NCBI GenBank assembly: GCA_963835555.1
Contig: CAWIGC010000016.1
Span: forward strand, 434,001-498,000
Direction: 5' to 3'
Length of the DNA stretch: 64,000 bases
Origin: Sulfopaludibacter sp963835555
GTDB taxonomy: Bacteria; Acidobacteriota; Terriglobia; Bryobacterales; Bryobacteraceae
The position numbers were made by a program, and so were the translations under genes. Shown piece by piece: positions 26,613-36,560 of the stretch (its first letter is position 1; every line of letters starts with the position of its first letter). A model generated the notes under the pieces. The model did no database searches, was not told where the DNA came from, and saw nothing but the letters and a program-made list of their open reading frames with translations.

Positions 26613-29375
26613 ATGCGAACACTCAGGCGAATCTTCAGGCGACTGACTTCTTGGGCGACAACGCAACGGGACGAGGAGCGGCTGCGCGCGGAAATCGAAG
26701 AACACCTGGCGCTGCAAACGGCCGAAAATCTGCGGGCCGGCCTGTCGCCCCTGGAGGCGCGCCGCCAGGCGGTCTTGCAGTTCGGCGGCGTGGAAGCGAT
26801 CAAGGAAAGCTATCGCGACCAAAAAGGTCTGCCGCTTCTGGAAAGCCTGATCCAGGATACACGCTACGCCCTGCGGCGTTTGCGAAAGGCCCCGGCGTTC
26901 ACCGCCGCAACGGTCGCGACCCTGGCCCTGGGCATCGGCGCGACCACTGCGATTTTCACTCTGGTGAATGCCGTTCTGCTGAAATCGCTGCCCGTGGCCA
27001 GGCCCGCCGAGTTGTATCGCCTGGGACGGGAAACCCGCTGCTGCTACATGGGCGGATACAGCCAGGAGAAAGGGTTCTCCCTGTTCTCCTACGACTTGTA
27101 CCAATATTTGCGAGACCATACCAAAGGCTTTTCCGAACTGGCCGCCGTTCCGTCCATTCAGTCGCTGTTCGGCGTGCGGCGCGCGGGCAGTCCCGAGGCC
27201 GCCCAAAGCTCTCCCGGCGAGTTCGTCTCCGGCAATTACTTCACCATGTTCGGCATCGGCGCGTATGCCGGGCGCGCGCTGACGGACCGCGACGATCGAG
27301 CCGGCGCTCCGCCGGTGGCGGTGATGAGTCATCGTCTGTGGCAGGAAAGGTATGGATCGGATCCGTCGGTGATCGGCAGCGTTTTCAACCTCAATGACAA
27401 GCCCTTTACCGTGGTGGGAATCGCCCCGCCGGGTTTCTTCGGGGACACGCTGCGCGGCACTCCGACCGATTGGTTTCTTCCGCTGAATACGGAACCCTTC
27501 GTCGAGAGCGATGCCGATCTCAAGAAATACGACACCCACTGGCTGCACCTGATCGGCCGCATCCGGCCCGGCGTGGTGCCGGCATCCATCGAAGCCGAAA
27601 TGCGGGTGGGACTCAGGCAGTGGTTGGGCGCGCACTGGGGAGAGATGAACGCCCGGGATCGCGCGAAGTTTCCGGAGCAAACCCTGTTCCTGAGCCCCGG
27701 GGGCGCGGGCATCACCAGCATGCGCGAGCAATACCGGCACTGGCTTCAGATCCTGATGGCGGTCACCGGATTTGTGCTGTTGATCGTTTGCGCCAACGTG
27801 GCCAACCTCATGCTGGTTCGCGGCATGGAGCGGCGGCGGCAGACGTCGTTGAGTATGGCTCTGGGGGCGCGTGCGTCGCGTGTGGTGCGCGAGCCTCTCA
27901 TCGAAAGCATGCTGCTTTCGTTGTTTGGCGGCGCAGCGGGACTCGCGATCGCGTTTGCGGGCACGCGCCTGATTCTCCAATTCGCCTTCCCCGCGTTACC
28001 CGGGTTCGCGGGCGTGCCCATCGAGGCATCGCCCTCCCTGCCGGTGCTGCTGTTCGCCTGTGCGGTCTCGCTGGCGACAGGCGTTGCCTTCGGCATGGTT
28101 CCGGCATGGATGGCCGTGCGCGTCGATCCCATGGAAGCCCTGCGCGGCGGCAATCGCGCCGCGGCCCGCGCGGGCCTGCTGCCAAGGAAGACTCTCGTGG
28201 TGCTGCAAACTGCGCTCTCTTTGGTTTTGCTCTCGGCAGCAGGGCTGCTCACGGCTGCTTTGCAGAGTCTCGAGAATCAGAATCTGGGATTCGAACAGGA
28301 CCGGCGCCTGGTGGCAACCATGAATCCCAGGCTAGCCGGTTACCAGGCAGGGCAACTCTCGCCGCTGTACCGGCGCATCCGCGATTCCATCGCCGGCGTC
28401 CCGGGCGTGGCTTCCGTGGCTCTCTGTCTGTACTCGCCCCCTAACGGCGGTTGGGGCTCCGGTGTCTGGGTAGATGGCCATCCGGCGCCAGGCGCGAGGG
28501 ACGACAATTCCGCTGCGTGGAATCGGGTTACCGCCGGATACTTCGATGTCATAGGAACCAATATCATCAGAGGTCGTGGGATCTCAGAGGAAGATACAGC
28601 GACGTCGCGAAAAGTAGCCGTCGTCAGTGAGGCATTCGCGCGTAAGTTTTTCCGGAATGAAGATCCGGTCGGTAAGCACTTCGGCCGCAAGCCGGAAGCC
28701 AGCCGTGAATTCGAAGTCATCGGAGTGGCCCAGGATGCTCGCTATGTAACACGCAGTCTGGATGAAAAGAATGGCCCGATTTTCTTTCTGCCCGAAGCAC
28801 AAGCCGAATACGCCCAGGTGAATCTTGGCTCGCTCTTCCTGCACGACATCGTCATCAAGAACAGTCCGGGGGCAAGCCCATCCATTGCCGCCATCCGCCG
28901 GGCCATGGCTTCCGTGGACCCTGGTCTGCCGGTCATTTCGATTCGCACCTTACGGGAGCAGGTGGCCAGTCAGTTTACGCAGCCCCGGCTTATCGCGCGA
29001 CTTACTTCGTTCTTTGGACTGCTTTCGCTGGTGTTAGCATCCATCGGGCTCTACGGCGTTACCGCTTATAATGCCGGGCGGCGGGTGAGCGAGATTGGCG
29101 TGCGCATGGCTTTGGGCGCCGGCCGCGGCGACGTGGTCCGGCTGGTGTTACGCGGCGCATTCGGCCTGCTGTTTCTTGGTTTGCTGCTGGGGCTGCCGAT
29201 GACGTTCGCGGTCGGGCGAGTGCTTGGCAGTCAACTGTACGGCGCCAATCCGTACGATCCCGCGGTGACGCTGACGGCCGCGGCGGCGCTGGCGTTCGCA
29301 GCGCTGGCCGCATCGTTGATCCCCGCCTATCGGGCCAGTTCGATTTCGCCATGCGATGCGTTACGGACCGAATAG
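26613..29375 (+). CDS. ADOP-family MacB/FtsX-like permease 2
   Basis: The start is set at ATG 26613 (MRTLRRIFRRL), with GAGGAAG 6 bases before it, rather than the frame's first possible start at 26553; this gives 920 residues. The soluble N-terminal ADOP region (EERLRAEIEEHLALQTAENLRAG; LEARRQAVLQFGG) precedes two MacB-periplasmic/FtsX halves. The signature GRRVSEIGVRMALGAGRGDVVRLV is near the C-terminus. It lies 79 bases after permease 1 and 27 before permease 3. An imperfectly understood inverted repeat (TTCCCAA at 26558, TTGGGAA at 26587) lies in the leader. Confidence 0.87.
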   Translation: MRTLRRIFRRLTSWATTQRDEERLRAEIEEHLALQTAENLRAGLSPLEARRQAVLQFGGVEAIKESYRDQKGLPLLESLIQDTRYALRRLRKAPAFTAATVATLALGIGATTAIFTLVNAVLLKSLPVARPAELYRLGRETRCCYMGGYSQEKGFSLFSYDLYQYLRDHTKGFSELAAVPSIQSLFGVRRAGSPEAAQSSPGEFVSGNYFTMFGIGAYAGRALTDRDDRAGAPPVAVMSHRLWQERYGSDPSVIGSVFNLNDKPFTVVGIAPPGFFGDTLRGTPTDWFLPLNTEPFVESDADLKKYDTHWLHLIGRIRPGVVPASIEAEMRVGLRQWLGAHWGEMNARDRAKFPEQTLFLSPGGAGITSMREQYRHWLQILMAVTGFVLLIVCANVANLMLVRGMERRRQTSLSMALGARASRVVREPLIESMLLSLFGGAAGLAIAFAGTRLILQFAFPALPGFAGVPIEASPSLPVLLFACAVSLATGVAFGMVPAWMAVRVDPMEALRGGNRAAARAGLLPRKTLVVLQTALSLVLLSAAGLLTAALQSLENQNLGFEQDRRLVATMNPRLAGYQAGQLSPLYRRIRDSIAGVPGVASVALCLYSPPNGGWGSGVWVDGHPAPGARDDNSAAWNRVTAGYFDVIGTNIIRGRGISEEDTATSRKVAVVSEAFARKFFRNEDPVGKHFGRKPEASREFEVIGVAQDARYVTRSLDEKNGPIFFLPEAQAEYAQVNLGSLFLHDIVIKNSPGASPSIAAIRRAMASVDPGLPVISIRTLREQVASQFTQPRLIARLTSFFGLLSLVLASIGLYGVTAYNAGRRVSEIGVRMALGAGRGDVVRLVLRGAFGLLFLGLLLGLPMTFAVGRVLGSQLYGANPYDPAVTLTAAAALAFAALAASLIPAYRASSISPCDALRTE

Positions 29376-29402
29376 AGTATTCTTGTTCCGGGGAGCACTC
29401 GC

Positions 29403-31787
29403 ATGCTGCTTCAGGATCTGATTTTTGCGGCGCGCACCTGGCGCAAGAGTCCCGGATTCGCCGCCGCGGCCATCTGTACTCTGGCCCTGGGCGTGGGCGC
29501 GAACACGGCCATCTTCAGCGCCATCGATGAAGTGCTGCTGCGGCCGCTGCCGGTGCCGCAAGCGGACCGCCTGGCCGCGGTGTACCGGTTCAATCAGGAG
29601 ACTGCGAAGTATCTTTCCACCTCGTATCCCACATACCGGCAGATGCGCGAGGGCGCACGCTCCTTCGAATCGCTCTCCGCCTATGTGCGGCTGCAATTCA
29701 ACCTCGCGGTGGACGGTCACGCCGAACGGGTTCCGGTGGAGGCGGTGACCGGCAACTACTTCGACATGATGAAACTGGCCCCGCTAGCCGGCCGGGTCCT
29801 GCGCGAGGACGATGACACTGTAGTCATGCTCGGCGAAGACCTGTGGCGCGCGCGCTTCCATGCCGACCCTTCGCTGGTGGGCCACAGCGTCACGCTCGAA
29901 AATGTGCCCTTTGTGGTGGCCGGAATCGTGCCGCGAGCTTTCCACGGTCCCAACATGAATTGGGGCGAGCCGCCGCAGATCTGGATGCCGGTCCGTGCCA
30001 CTCCGCTGCTGCTGCCCTCGTTCCGCGCGCTCGACATCCTGCACCAGAAGCAGGTGGAGTGGCTGCTGGTGATCGGACGGCTGCGCCCCGGCGTATCCCT
30101 CGCCAGGGCGCAGGCCGAGTTGCGGACTCTGGGCCGGGAACCCGGCGTCACCACGGCAGTCTTCGCGGCCAGCAACGCGAAATTCTGGCCCGCCTATCGC
30201 GGTTCGATCGGCGCCTGGATGGCGATTTTCGCGGGAGCGGCCGGGCTGGTGCTCCTGCTGGCCTGCGCCAACCTTTCGAATCTGCTGCTGGAACGGGCGC
30301 TGGGGCGAAGGCGCGAGATCGCCATCCGGTTGGCTCTGGGCGCGGGCCGCGGGCGCATCGTGCGCCAGTTGCTCACGGAGAATCTGCTGCTCGCGGTGCC
30401 GGGCTTCGGGGCCGCACTGTTGGTGGCGCAGGGGCTGCAAAAGCTCATGCTGGGCTTCCCCAATGCCTTCGGAATCCGGCTGGCCATGCAGATGACGGTG
30501 GAAAGCCGCGTGCTGCTGTTCTGCTTCGCGCTGTCCATGGCCGCGTCGGCGCTGTTCGGCATGGCGCCCGCGTTGCAGGCCACGCGCCGCGACGTGCTGC
30601 CGGCGCTGAAGGAGTCGGGTAATACCACTGCGGCTTCCGGCCAGGCGTGGCTGCGGCGCGCGCTGGTGGTGGTTCAGGTGGCGTTCAGTATGATCCTGCT
30701 GGTGGCGGGCGGCCTGTTCGGACGCAGCCTGCTGCGCGCCTACTCGCTGGATCTGGGTTTCCATAGCGATCGACTGCTGGCCATGAGCTTCAGCCTTCCC
30801 ACGCAGGTTGACGGGGACCGGGCGCTGGAATTCTACCGGCAGATGCTGCGGCAGATGGCCGGCGTGCACGGCGTCGAATCGGCCACCTTCGCGGCGGAGA
30901 TGCCGCTCAGTCCGGTACATTCTCCCGGGCGGGTAGGCGCGCTCGCGGTGAATTTCAATATGGTGGGGCCGGACTACTTGCGGACCATGGGGCTTGCCCT
31001 CCTGGCTGGCCGCGATATCGAAACGCGCGATAACAAGGGTGCGCCCAAAATTGCCATCGTCAACCGGACGCTGGCGCGAACGCTCTGGGGCGAGGCGAAT
31101 CCGCTGGGCCGGGTGCTCGAGTTCCAGGAGCGTCCCGGACGCGTCACGCCAGTGCAGGTGGTCGGGCTGGCGCGCGATTCGCGCTACGAATCGGTCTGGG
31201 AAACCGGCGAGCCGTACCTGTATCTTCCGGCGGCCGAATGGCAGCGGCCGCTGGCGAATTTTCTGTTGCGCACGGCCGCGCCACCCGAAGGAATCATGGC
31301 AGCAGTGCGCAAGCAGTGGGAAGCGGCCGCTCCGCAGGTACCGCTGTACGGCATGACCACGGGCGAAGCGCTGCTGGCATCGGCCGTAGCGCCGCAGCGT
31401 CTGGCCGCCATGCTGCTCGGCGCCTTCGGACTACTGGCGATCTGCCTGGCCAGCGTCGGACTCTATAGCGTGATGGCATTTTCGGTGGCGCAGCGGACCC
31501 GGGAGATCGGCATCCGGCTGGCCATCGGCGCGCGTCCGGCTAACGTGCTGCGGGAAGTGTTTCGTCGCGCTCTGGCGATGGCGACGCTGGGGCTGGCGCT
31601 GGGAGCGGTGGCGTGTCTGGCCGTAATGCGCCTGGTGGCCTCGCAACTCCGCGACGTTTCGCCTTACGATGCGCCCACTTTTGTGACGGTGACGCTGCTG
31701 CTGTCGGTAGTTTCGGCCGCGGCGGCGCTGGCGCCGGCACTGCGGGCCTCGCGGGTCGATCCGGCTCAGGCCTTACGGGGTGACTGA
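29403..31787 (+). CDS. ADOP-family permease 3, lacking N-terminal soluble region
   Basis: This 794-residue paralogue of the two preceding genes starts directly at the first membrane segment (DLIFAARTWRKSPGFAAAAICTLALGVGANTAIF), without the roughly 80-residue soluble ADOP leader. Two MacB_PCD/FtsX halves follow, with QRTREIGIRLAIGARPANVLREV near the end and the terminal RVDPAQALRGD typical of the group. The 27-base spacing to permease 2 indicates co-transcription. The three differing architectures suggest hetero-oligomers or parallel specificity, which is inference. Confidence 0.87.
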   Translation: MLLQDLIFAARTWRKSPGFAAAAICTLALGVGANTAIFSAIDEVLLRPLPVPQADRLAAVYRFNQETAKYLSTSYPTYRQMREGARSFESLSAYVRLQFNLAVDGHAERVPVEAVTGNYFDMMKLAPLAGRVLREDDDTVVMLGEDLWRARFHADPSLVGHSVTLENVPFVVAGIVPRAFHGPNMNWGEPPQIWMPVRATPLLLPSFRALDILHQKQVEWLLVIGRLRPGVSLARAQAELRTLGREPGVTTAVFAASNAKFWPAYRGSIGAWMAIFAGAAGLVLLLACANLSNLLLERALGRRREIAIRLALGAGRGRIVRQLLTENLLLAVPGFGAALLVAQGLQKLMLGFPNAFGIRLAMQMTVESRVLLFCFALSMAASALFGMAPALQATRRDVLPALKESGNTTAASGQAWLRRALVVVQVAFSMILLVAGGLFGRSLLRAYSLDLGFHSDRLLAMSFSLPTQVDGDRALEFYRQMLRQMAGVHGVESATFAAEMPLSPVHSPGRVGALAVNFNMVGPDYLRTMGLALLAGRDIETRDNKGAPKIAIVNRTLARTLWGEANPLGRVLEFQERPGRVTPVQVVGLARDSRYESVWETGEPYLYLPAAEWQRPLANFLLRTAAPPEGIMAAVRKQWEAAAPQVPLYGMTTGEALLASAVAPQRLAAMLLGAFGLLAICLASVGLYSVMAFSVAQRTREIGIRLAIGARPANVLREVFRRALAMATLGLALGAVACLAVMRLVASQLRDVSPYDAPTFVTVTLLLSVVSAAAALAPALRASRVDPAQALRGD

Positions 31788-32214
31788 ATTTGAGACTAAG
31801 GCGAGCGGTGCTTGGCTTCTCACACCAGAGAGGAGTTGTTCATTCCGGCGCCGCTGATATCAGCAACAAGGACCAGTAGATGAAACCGATATTGTTCCGG
31901 CTTGGACCGGCGGAGCCTGATAGATATCCCGCGAGAGGGGAATCGGCACCTGATTCCGCCGCTTTTCCCCCGGGATTTGCCGCAATCCTCAATTTGCGCT
32001 GAGTTTGGCCGCTAAGGTACGAAAAAGAAGATAGATGATGGTGCCGATGGACGGCAGTAAAACTGTCGAACCATTCCCTTCGCGCCGTTTTTCGGTTATC
32101 ATTTGACCGGCGAGATGAGTGAGTGCTTGGGGCGCTCCTCCCCACGGCCTCACGCAGCGCGGCTCCCGCGCCGCAGCCCCTGCCGCCGGAATCCCGGTTC
32201 ATCAGGAGGGTCCC
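31788..32214. other. Intergenic region without recognised gene
   Basis: This 427-base gap holds no convincing reading frame. A small hairpin (GGAATC, 7-base loop, GATTCC, inside 31936-31957) is followed by a pyrimidine-rich stretch and could end the permease transcript, but the T-run is poor. The last bases carry AGGAGGG (32204-32210), the ribosome site of the Cache-domain gene. No riboswitch core was recognised. Confidence 0.4.
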
Positions 32215-33324
32215 ATGCCTGCTGCAGAACGATTCGAGATTCGCATTCCCGCCTCGAAGCTCCTCATCGCGATGTTGCTCATCATCATTCCGATCTGTTG
32301 CGCGGCCCTGTTTAGCCTGGCGCAGACCGATCGGGCCCTGGAGCGGAACGCGGGCGCCCACTTCAAAACCGTTGCCCAGTTGAGCGCCGCCCAGGTGGCC
32401 AACTTCATCCACGAACGCGTCACCGAGGTCCGCAACCTGACCATCTCCGGCGTTGTCATGGATGCCGTCGCGGCCGCCAACAGGAAGTACCAGGCCAGGA
32501 GCGATGCGGAGATTGCTTCCGCAGCCGCGAAGATCGATAAAACCTGGAAGACCGCCGCCGCCGACCCGCTCGTTGCCGAAATCCTTTCCGCGCCGGCCTC
32601 CCAGTTCCTGCGCAAGCACTTGCAGTACGATCCCCTGCTGTTGCGCGTTACCGTGACCGATGCCCGTGGCGCGGTCGCCGCTTCCACTCACAAAACCATG
32701 AACTACTTCCAGGCCGACGAACAGTACTGGCAGGACATTTACGCCGAGGGTAGGGGAGCGGTCAGCATTACCGACATCCTTTATGACGACGTGACCAAGT
32801 CCAGCTACATCGGCATCGGTATGCCGATCCTGGAGGAAGGCACCAACCGCTTTGTCGGCACGCTGAATGCCCTAATCGATGTGTCCACGTTCTTCCCCAT
32901 CGTTCGCCAGCTCCAACTCGGAAACACCGGCCGCCAGATGCTCGTCAAAGACGATGGCATGGTAGTGGCGGCCCCCGGTGTTTCCGCCACCGCAAAGATG
33001 AAGTCGGACGAGTTTGCGGCCATCCGCGACGCGCTCGGCACCGTGTCCGGCCGGCAGACCGGCTATATTGTGGAGACCCTGAGTTCCGGCCGGCAAGTCA
33101 TCGGTTTCGCCGATACCGGCCTCAAGGACGATTACCCCAAGCTCAACTGGGTGGTGCTTGCCGCTCAGGAGACGCATGAAGCCTTCGCTTCCATTCGCAG
33201 TGCCGACCTGATCCTCCTTCTGATGTCGGTGCTGGGCCTGCTGGGAGTGATATTCTTCGGCGTTTACGTGTATCTGCACCGTCAGCCCAGTTACGAGGAT
33301 ATCGCGCAGGTGGCGGTGCGTTAG
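32215..33324 (+). CDS. Membrane-anchored Cache-domain sensor
   Basis: ATG at 32215, with AGGAGGG 5 bases upstream, is preferred to the frame's first start at 32119; this gives 369 residues. One membrane helix (LLIAMLLIIIPICCAALF) is followed by a periplasmic double-Cache region of about 290 residues (ITDILYDDVTKSSYIGIGMPIL is typical) and a second helix (ADLILLLMSVLGLLGVIFFGVYVYL), with only about 20 cytoplasmic residues. No HAMP, kinase, GGDEF or methyl-accepting output domain is attached, so signalling would need a partner. The next gene, a c-type cytochrome, starts 13 bases later, suggesting one operon and perhaps a redox or small-acid stimulus. Confidence 0.75.
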   Translation: MPAAERFEIRIPASKLLIAMLLIIIPICCAALFSLAQTDRALERNAGAHFKTVAQLSAAQVANFIHERVTEVRNLTISGVVMDAVAAANRKYQARSDAEIASAAAKIDKTWKTAAADPLVAEILSAPASQFLRKHLQYDPLLLRVTVTDARGAVAASTHKTMNYFQADEQYWQDIYAEGRGAVSITDILYDDVTKSSYIGIGMPILEEGTNRFVGTLNALIDVSTFFPIVRQLQLGNTGRQMLVKDDGMVVAAPGVSATAKMKSDEFAAIRDALGTVSGRQTGYIVETLSSGRQVIGFADTGLKDDYPKLNWVVLAAQETHEAFASIRSADLILLLMSVLGLLGVIFFGVYVYLHRQPSYEDIAQVAVR

Positions 33325-33337
33325 AGGGAGGTGCAAC

Positions 33338-33778
33338 GTGTGGCTTTCGACGAAAGTCTCGTTGATCGCGGCGCTGGCGGCAGCCAGCCTGGCATGCGGC
33401 ACGTCGCGCGATCCGGCCAAGGGCTTTCGCCTGGCCGTTAATGGCGATCCGCAACGCGGCAAAGCGGCGTTTGTGGAATTCGGGTGCAATACCTGCCACG
33501 AGGTGCGCGGATCCAATCTCCCACGGCCCAGGATCCAAACGGTCGCTCTGGGAGGCTCGGTGATGGCGGTGCCCAACGACGGCTACCTGGTCACCGCCAT
33601 CATTAATCCCGTCTATCATGCCGGGCGCTACCCCGGCGCCGGCGCTTCCCCCGCCGGACAGCCGCGCATGCCGGAATACGCCGCCCGCATGACCGTACAG
33701 CAACTCACCGATATCGTGGCCTATCTGCACTCGCGTTATGCGTTGAGTCCCATGCAGGTGCCCGCCGAATACCCATAG
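33338..33778 (+). CDS. Monohaem c-type cytochrome, exported
   Basis: This is 146 residues, GTG start with GGGAGGTG upstream. A hydrophobic signal ends at Cys 20 (AAASLAC), so a lipid anchor is possible although the lipobox is not canonical. One haem motif CNTCH occupies 50-54. The Met in GQPRMPEY is a likely sixth ligand, and the C-terminal helix (VQQLTDIVAYLHSRY) is typical of cytochrome c class I. It carries electrons at the cell envelope. A close paralogue with the same layout is encoded at 36561-37004. It is co-oriented with the Cache-domain sensor gene. Confidence 0.83.
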   Translation: MWLSTKVSLIAALAAASLACGTSRDPAKGFRLAVNGDPQRGKAAFVEFGCNTCHEVRGSNLPRPRIQTVALGGSVMAVPNDGYLVTAIINPVYHAGRYPGAGASPAGQPRMPEYAARMTVQQLTDIVAYLHSRYALSPMQVPAEYP

Positions 33779-33811
33779 GGCGAAGCTGTTGCCGCCGGCG
33801 CGGCGCGTTTC

Positions 33812-34807
33812 TTATTGCTGCACCGGCGTGATCCCGAGTTTGCGCATGCGGTAGAGCAGCGTTGTCCTCGCCACGCCCAGCCGCGCCGCCGCGCCGCTGC
33901 GTCCTCCCACTACGCCCCCGCTCTGCCGGATCGTCTCGACAATATGCTCCCGCTCCGCGTCCGCCAGCGTGCGCGCGGATGAACTCGGAGCGGCCTTTGA
34001 CAGCGTTTTTAGCTCTTCCAGACGCGGGCGCAGCACCGGCCCCGTTGACAGGATTACGGACCGCTCAATGAGGTTCTGCAATTCACGGATGTTCCCCGGC
34101 CAGTTGTGCCTTTGCAGCAGTTCCATTACTTCGTCGGGGATCGCCTCGATGTATTTGTTCATGCGTCCGCTAAAGCGCCGTACGAAGTGCCACACCAACT
34201 GCGGAATATCTTCCGCACGGTCGCGCAGCGGCGGCATCGAAATCGGAAAAACGTTCAGCCGGTAGTACAGATCCGCGCGGAACCGCCGTTCGCGGACCAT
34301 CTGAGCCAAGTCCAGATTTGTGGCCGCGATAATTCGCACGTCAACCTTAATCGTGCGGGTGCTGCCGATTCTCTCGAATTCCCGTTCCTGCAGGACGCGT
34401 AGCAGTTTTGGCTGCAACTCGAGCGGCAACTCCCCGATCTCGTCCAGAAACAAGGTGCCGCGGTCGGCCTGCTGAAATCGCCCCGTGGTCTGCGTGAATG
34501 CGCCGGTGAATGCGCCGCGCTCATGGCCGAACAGTTCGCTCTCGAACAGTGCCCCGGGAATCGCCGCGCAGTTTACTTTGACGTACGCGCCGCCTCTCCG
34601 CGGGCTCTGCGCGTGAATCGCCCGGGCCAGCACCTCTTTCCCGGTGCCCGTTTCCCCGTGAATCATAACGGCCGCGTCCGTGGGCGCCACCATGCCGGCC
34701 GCCTGCATTACGTCGCGCAACCCTCTGTGCGCGCCGATGATTTCGTTTTCTGGACCCGCCGCAACCGGCGGGAACCTCACTATCGTCCTGGACATGGTCG
34801 CCATCAT
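33812..34807 (-). CDS. Sigma-54-dependent activator lacking sensory domain
   Basis: The start is chosen at ATG 34807, 6 bases after GAGGAG; earlier ATG codons would overlap that site. The roughly 331 residues hold an AAA+ domain with Walker A GETGTGKE, the sigma-54 contact loop GAFTGAF, Walker B GTLFLDEIGEL and an Arg-finger region (FRADLYYRLNVFPI). A C-terminal Fis-type HTH follows (GGRSGAAARLGVARTTLLYRMRKLGI). Only about 20 residues precede the AAA+ domain, so control must come from a separate protein, as with PspF. It is convergent with one cytochrome gene and divergent from the exporter gene. I found no clear -24/-12 promoter nearby. Confidence 0.9.
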   Translation of the reverse strand: MMATMSRTIVRFPPVAAGPENEIIGAHRGLRDVMQAAGMVAPTDAAVMIHGETGTGKEVLARAIHAQSPRRGGAYVKVNCAAIPGALFESELFGHERGAFTGAFTQTTGRFQQADRGTLFLDEIGELPLELQPKLLRVLQEREFERIGSTRTIKVDVRIIAATNLDLAQMVRERRFRADLYYRLNVFPISMPPLRDRAEDIPQLVWHFVRRFSGRMNKYIEAIPDEVMELLQRHNWPGNIRELQNLIERSVILSTGPVLRPRLEELKTLSKAAPSSSARTLADAEREHIVETIRQSGGVVGGRSGAAARLGVARTTLLYRMRKLGITPVQQ

Positions 34808-34966
34808 AAGCATCTCCTCTGGTCTCGATACATCACACTATGAAGCAGATGAAGTCCGGAATCATCACGAGATGGAATGTCTTTTTAGTCCCTCTGTCGG
34901 AGTGGGCGCAGATCCCACGAAAGTGTTAGGGTCGCCCGCGTTAAGCTATCGGACGGAACGCTGCTG

Positions 34967-36478
34967 ATGGGAAACATCGCCAGACCGCCTTGTGACGAAG
35001 CCGTAATATTGTCGGGCCCCGCCGGGCGGAACCGGGTGCTCCGCCGCCGGTGGGTGCTCGCGGCCGCCATTCTCGGGTCGAGCATGGCCTTTATCGATGG
35101 CTCGGTCGTGAATGTCGCGCTGCCCGCTCTGCAGTCGGCTTTGCAGGCGTCCATTTCTCAGGTCCAGTGGGTCATTGAATCGTATGCTCTTTGCCTTTCG
35201 GCCCTGATGCTCACCGGCGGCTCGCTGGGTGACCTCTACGGCCAGCGCCGCGTGTTCGGCGCCGGCATCCTTGTCTTCTCCCTCGGTTCGGCCTGGTGCG
35301 GCGTTTCGCCGGGCATTGCGCAACTCGTCGCCGCGCGCGGCCTGCAGGGAATCGGCGGTGCGCTGTTGGTGCCGGGTAGTCTCGCTCTGATCAGCGTCTC
35401 CTTTCCGCCGGAGGAACGCGGCCGCGCGATCGGCGCCTGGTCGGGCTTCACCTCCATCACCGCGGCCATCGGCCCGGTACTGGGCGGATGGTTCGTCCAA
35501 CATGCTTCGTGGCGCTGGGTGTTCTATATCAATCTGCCGATCGCCGCCGTCGTCCTGCTGATTCTCTGGCGCCTGCCGGAATGCGGAAGCCAAAATCCTG
35601 CCCGGCGGCTCGATTGGATGGGCGCGCTGCTGGCCGCTATGGCGTTGGGCGGTATTACGTACGCCACCATTGAATCCGCCCCCGTAGCGGCGGTGCCCGG
35701 CGGGTTGGCCCTCATCGCGTTCTTCGTCGTCGAAAAGCGTTCGCCGGCGCCCATGGTTCCTCTGGCTCTCTTCCGCTCCCGTACTTTCTCCGGCGCCAAT
35801 CTGCTGACGCTCCTTTTGTATGCCGGGCTGAGCGGCATCCTGTTCTTTTTGCCGCTCAACCTGATCCAGGTGCAGGGCTACAGCCCAACCCAAGCGGGCG
35901 GGGCCCTGCTCCCGTTCATCGTTTTGATGTTCCTCCTGTCGCGCTGGTCCGGCGGACTCTTGCGGCGCTATGGCGCCCGCCGTCCGCTGATTCTCGGCCC
36001 CCTGGTTGCCGCCGGTGGTTTCGCCCTGCTTGCCAGACCCGGCATCGGCGGATCTTACTGGACTACTTTCTTTCCTGCCGTCGTGGTACTTGGTTTCGGC
36101 ATGGCCATCAGCGTGGCGCCGCTCACCACCGCGGTCATGGGGGCAATCCCGAGGGACCGTGCCGGCGTCGCTTCCGGCATCAACAATGCCGTTTCGCGCG
36201 TCGCCGGACTGCTCGCCGTCGCGGTTCTCGGTCTGGTTCTGAACGGCGTCTTTAACGCCGCGCTGAACAAACAACTGGAACTCCGCCACGTGCCTGCCCC
36301 CGTGCGCAGCCAGATCGCCCGCCAGCGCTCCAGACTGGCTGCCGCGGAAACCTCCGACCCGCAAGGGCGTCAATCCATCGACGACGCCTTCCTGGCTGGA
36401 TTCCGCGTCACGGCGTGGATCGCCGCGGCCCTGGCGCTGGCCGGAGCCTGCAGCGCGGCCGCATTTGTCGGGGACTGA
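34967..36478 (+). CDS. MFS transporter, DHA2 (EmrB/QacA) family
   Basis: This 503-residue inner-membrane protein has the 14-helix DHA2 layout. The first helix is followed by IDGSVVNVALPAL (motif D1). Then come WVIESYALCLSALMLTGGSLGDLYGQRRVF (motif A with the G-x3-D-x2-G-x-R pattern) and LQGIGGALLVPGSLALI, with GPVLGGWFV as the antiporter motif C. These proteins expel drugs or metabolites by proton exchange. The gene is divergent from the sigma-54 activator gene with 159 bases between them. It is followed by the second cytochrome gene. The substrate cannot be read from sequence. Confidence 0.9.
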   Translation: MGNIARPPCDEAVILSGPAGRNRVLRRRWVLAAAILGSSMAFIDGSVVNVALPALQSALQASISQVQWVIESYALCLSALMLTGGSLGDLYGQRRVFGAGILVFSLGSAWCGVSPGIAQLVAARGLQGIGGALLVPGSLALISVSFPPEERGRAIGAWSGFTSITAAIGPVLGGWFVQHASWRWVFYINLPIAAVVLLILWRLPECGSQNPARRLDWMGALLAAMALGGITYATIESAPVAAVPGGLALIAFFVVEKRSPAPMVPLALFRSRTFSGANLLTLLLYAGLSGILFFLPLNLIQVQGYSPTQAGGALLPFIVLMFLLSRWSGGLLRRYGARRPLILGPLVAAGGFALLARPGIGGSYWTTFFPAVVVLGFGMAISVAPLTTAVMGAIPRDRAGVASGINNAVSRVAGLLAVAVLGLVLNGVFNAALNKQLELRHVPAPVRSQIARQRSRLAAAETSDPQGRQSIDDAFLAGFRVTAWIAAALALAGACSAAAFVGD

Positions 36479-36560
36479 ATCGGCCATCCGATTTAAAGGC
36501 CGCATTTGCCCGGTTTCGGGCTAAAATCGAGACGGAAGGTTCCGATTCGGGAGGTGAAGT

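Noticed and set aside
25142..27980. Long minus-strand frames opposite the ADOP permeases
   Set aside because: They are His/Arg/Gln-rich shadows of GC-rich genes with well-supported plus-strand products.
31936..31957. Hairpin after the permease cluster as a terminator
   Set aside because: The stem is only six pairs and no T-run follows directly.
34946..36505. 519-codon minus-strand frame opposite the DHA2 exporter
   Set aside because: It is Gln/Asp/Arg-rich shadow coding; the plus strand has clear MFS motifs.
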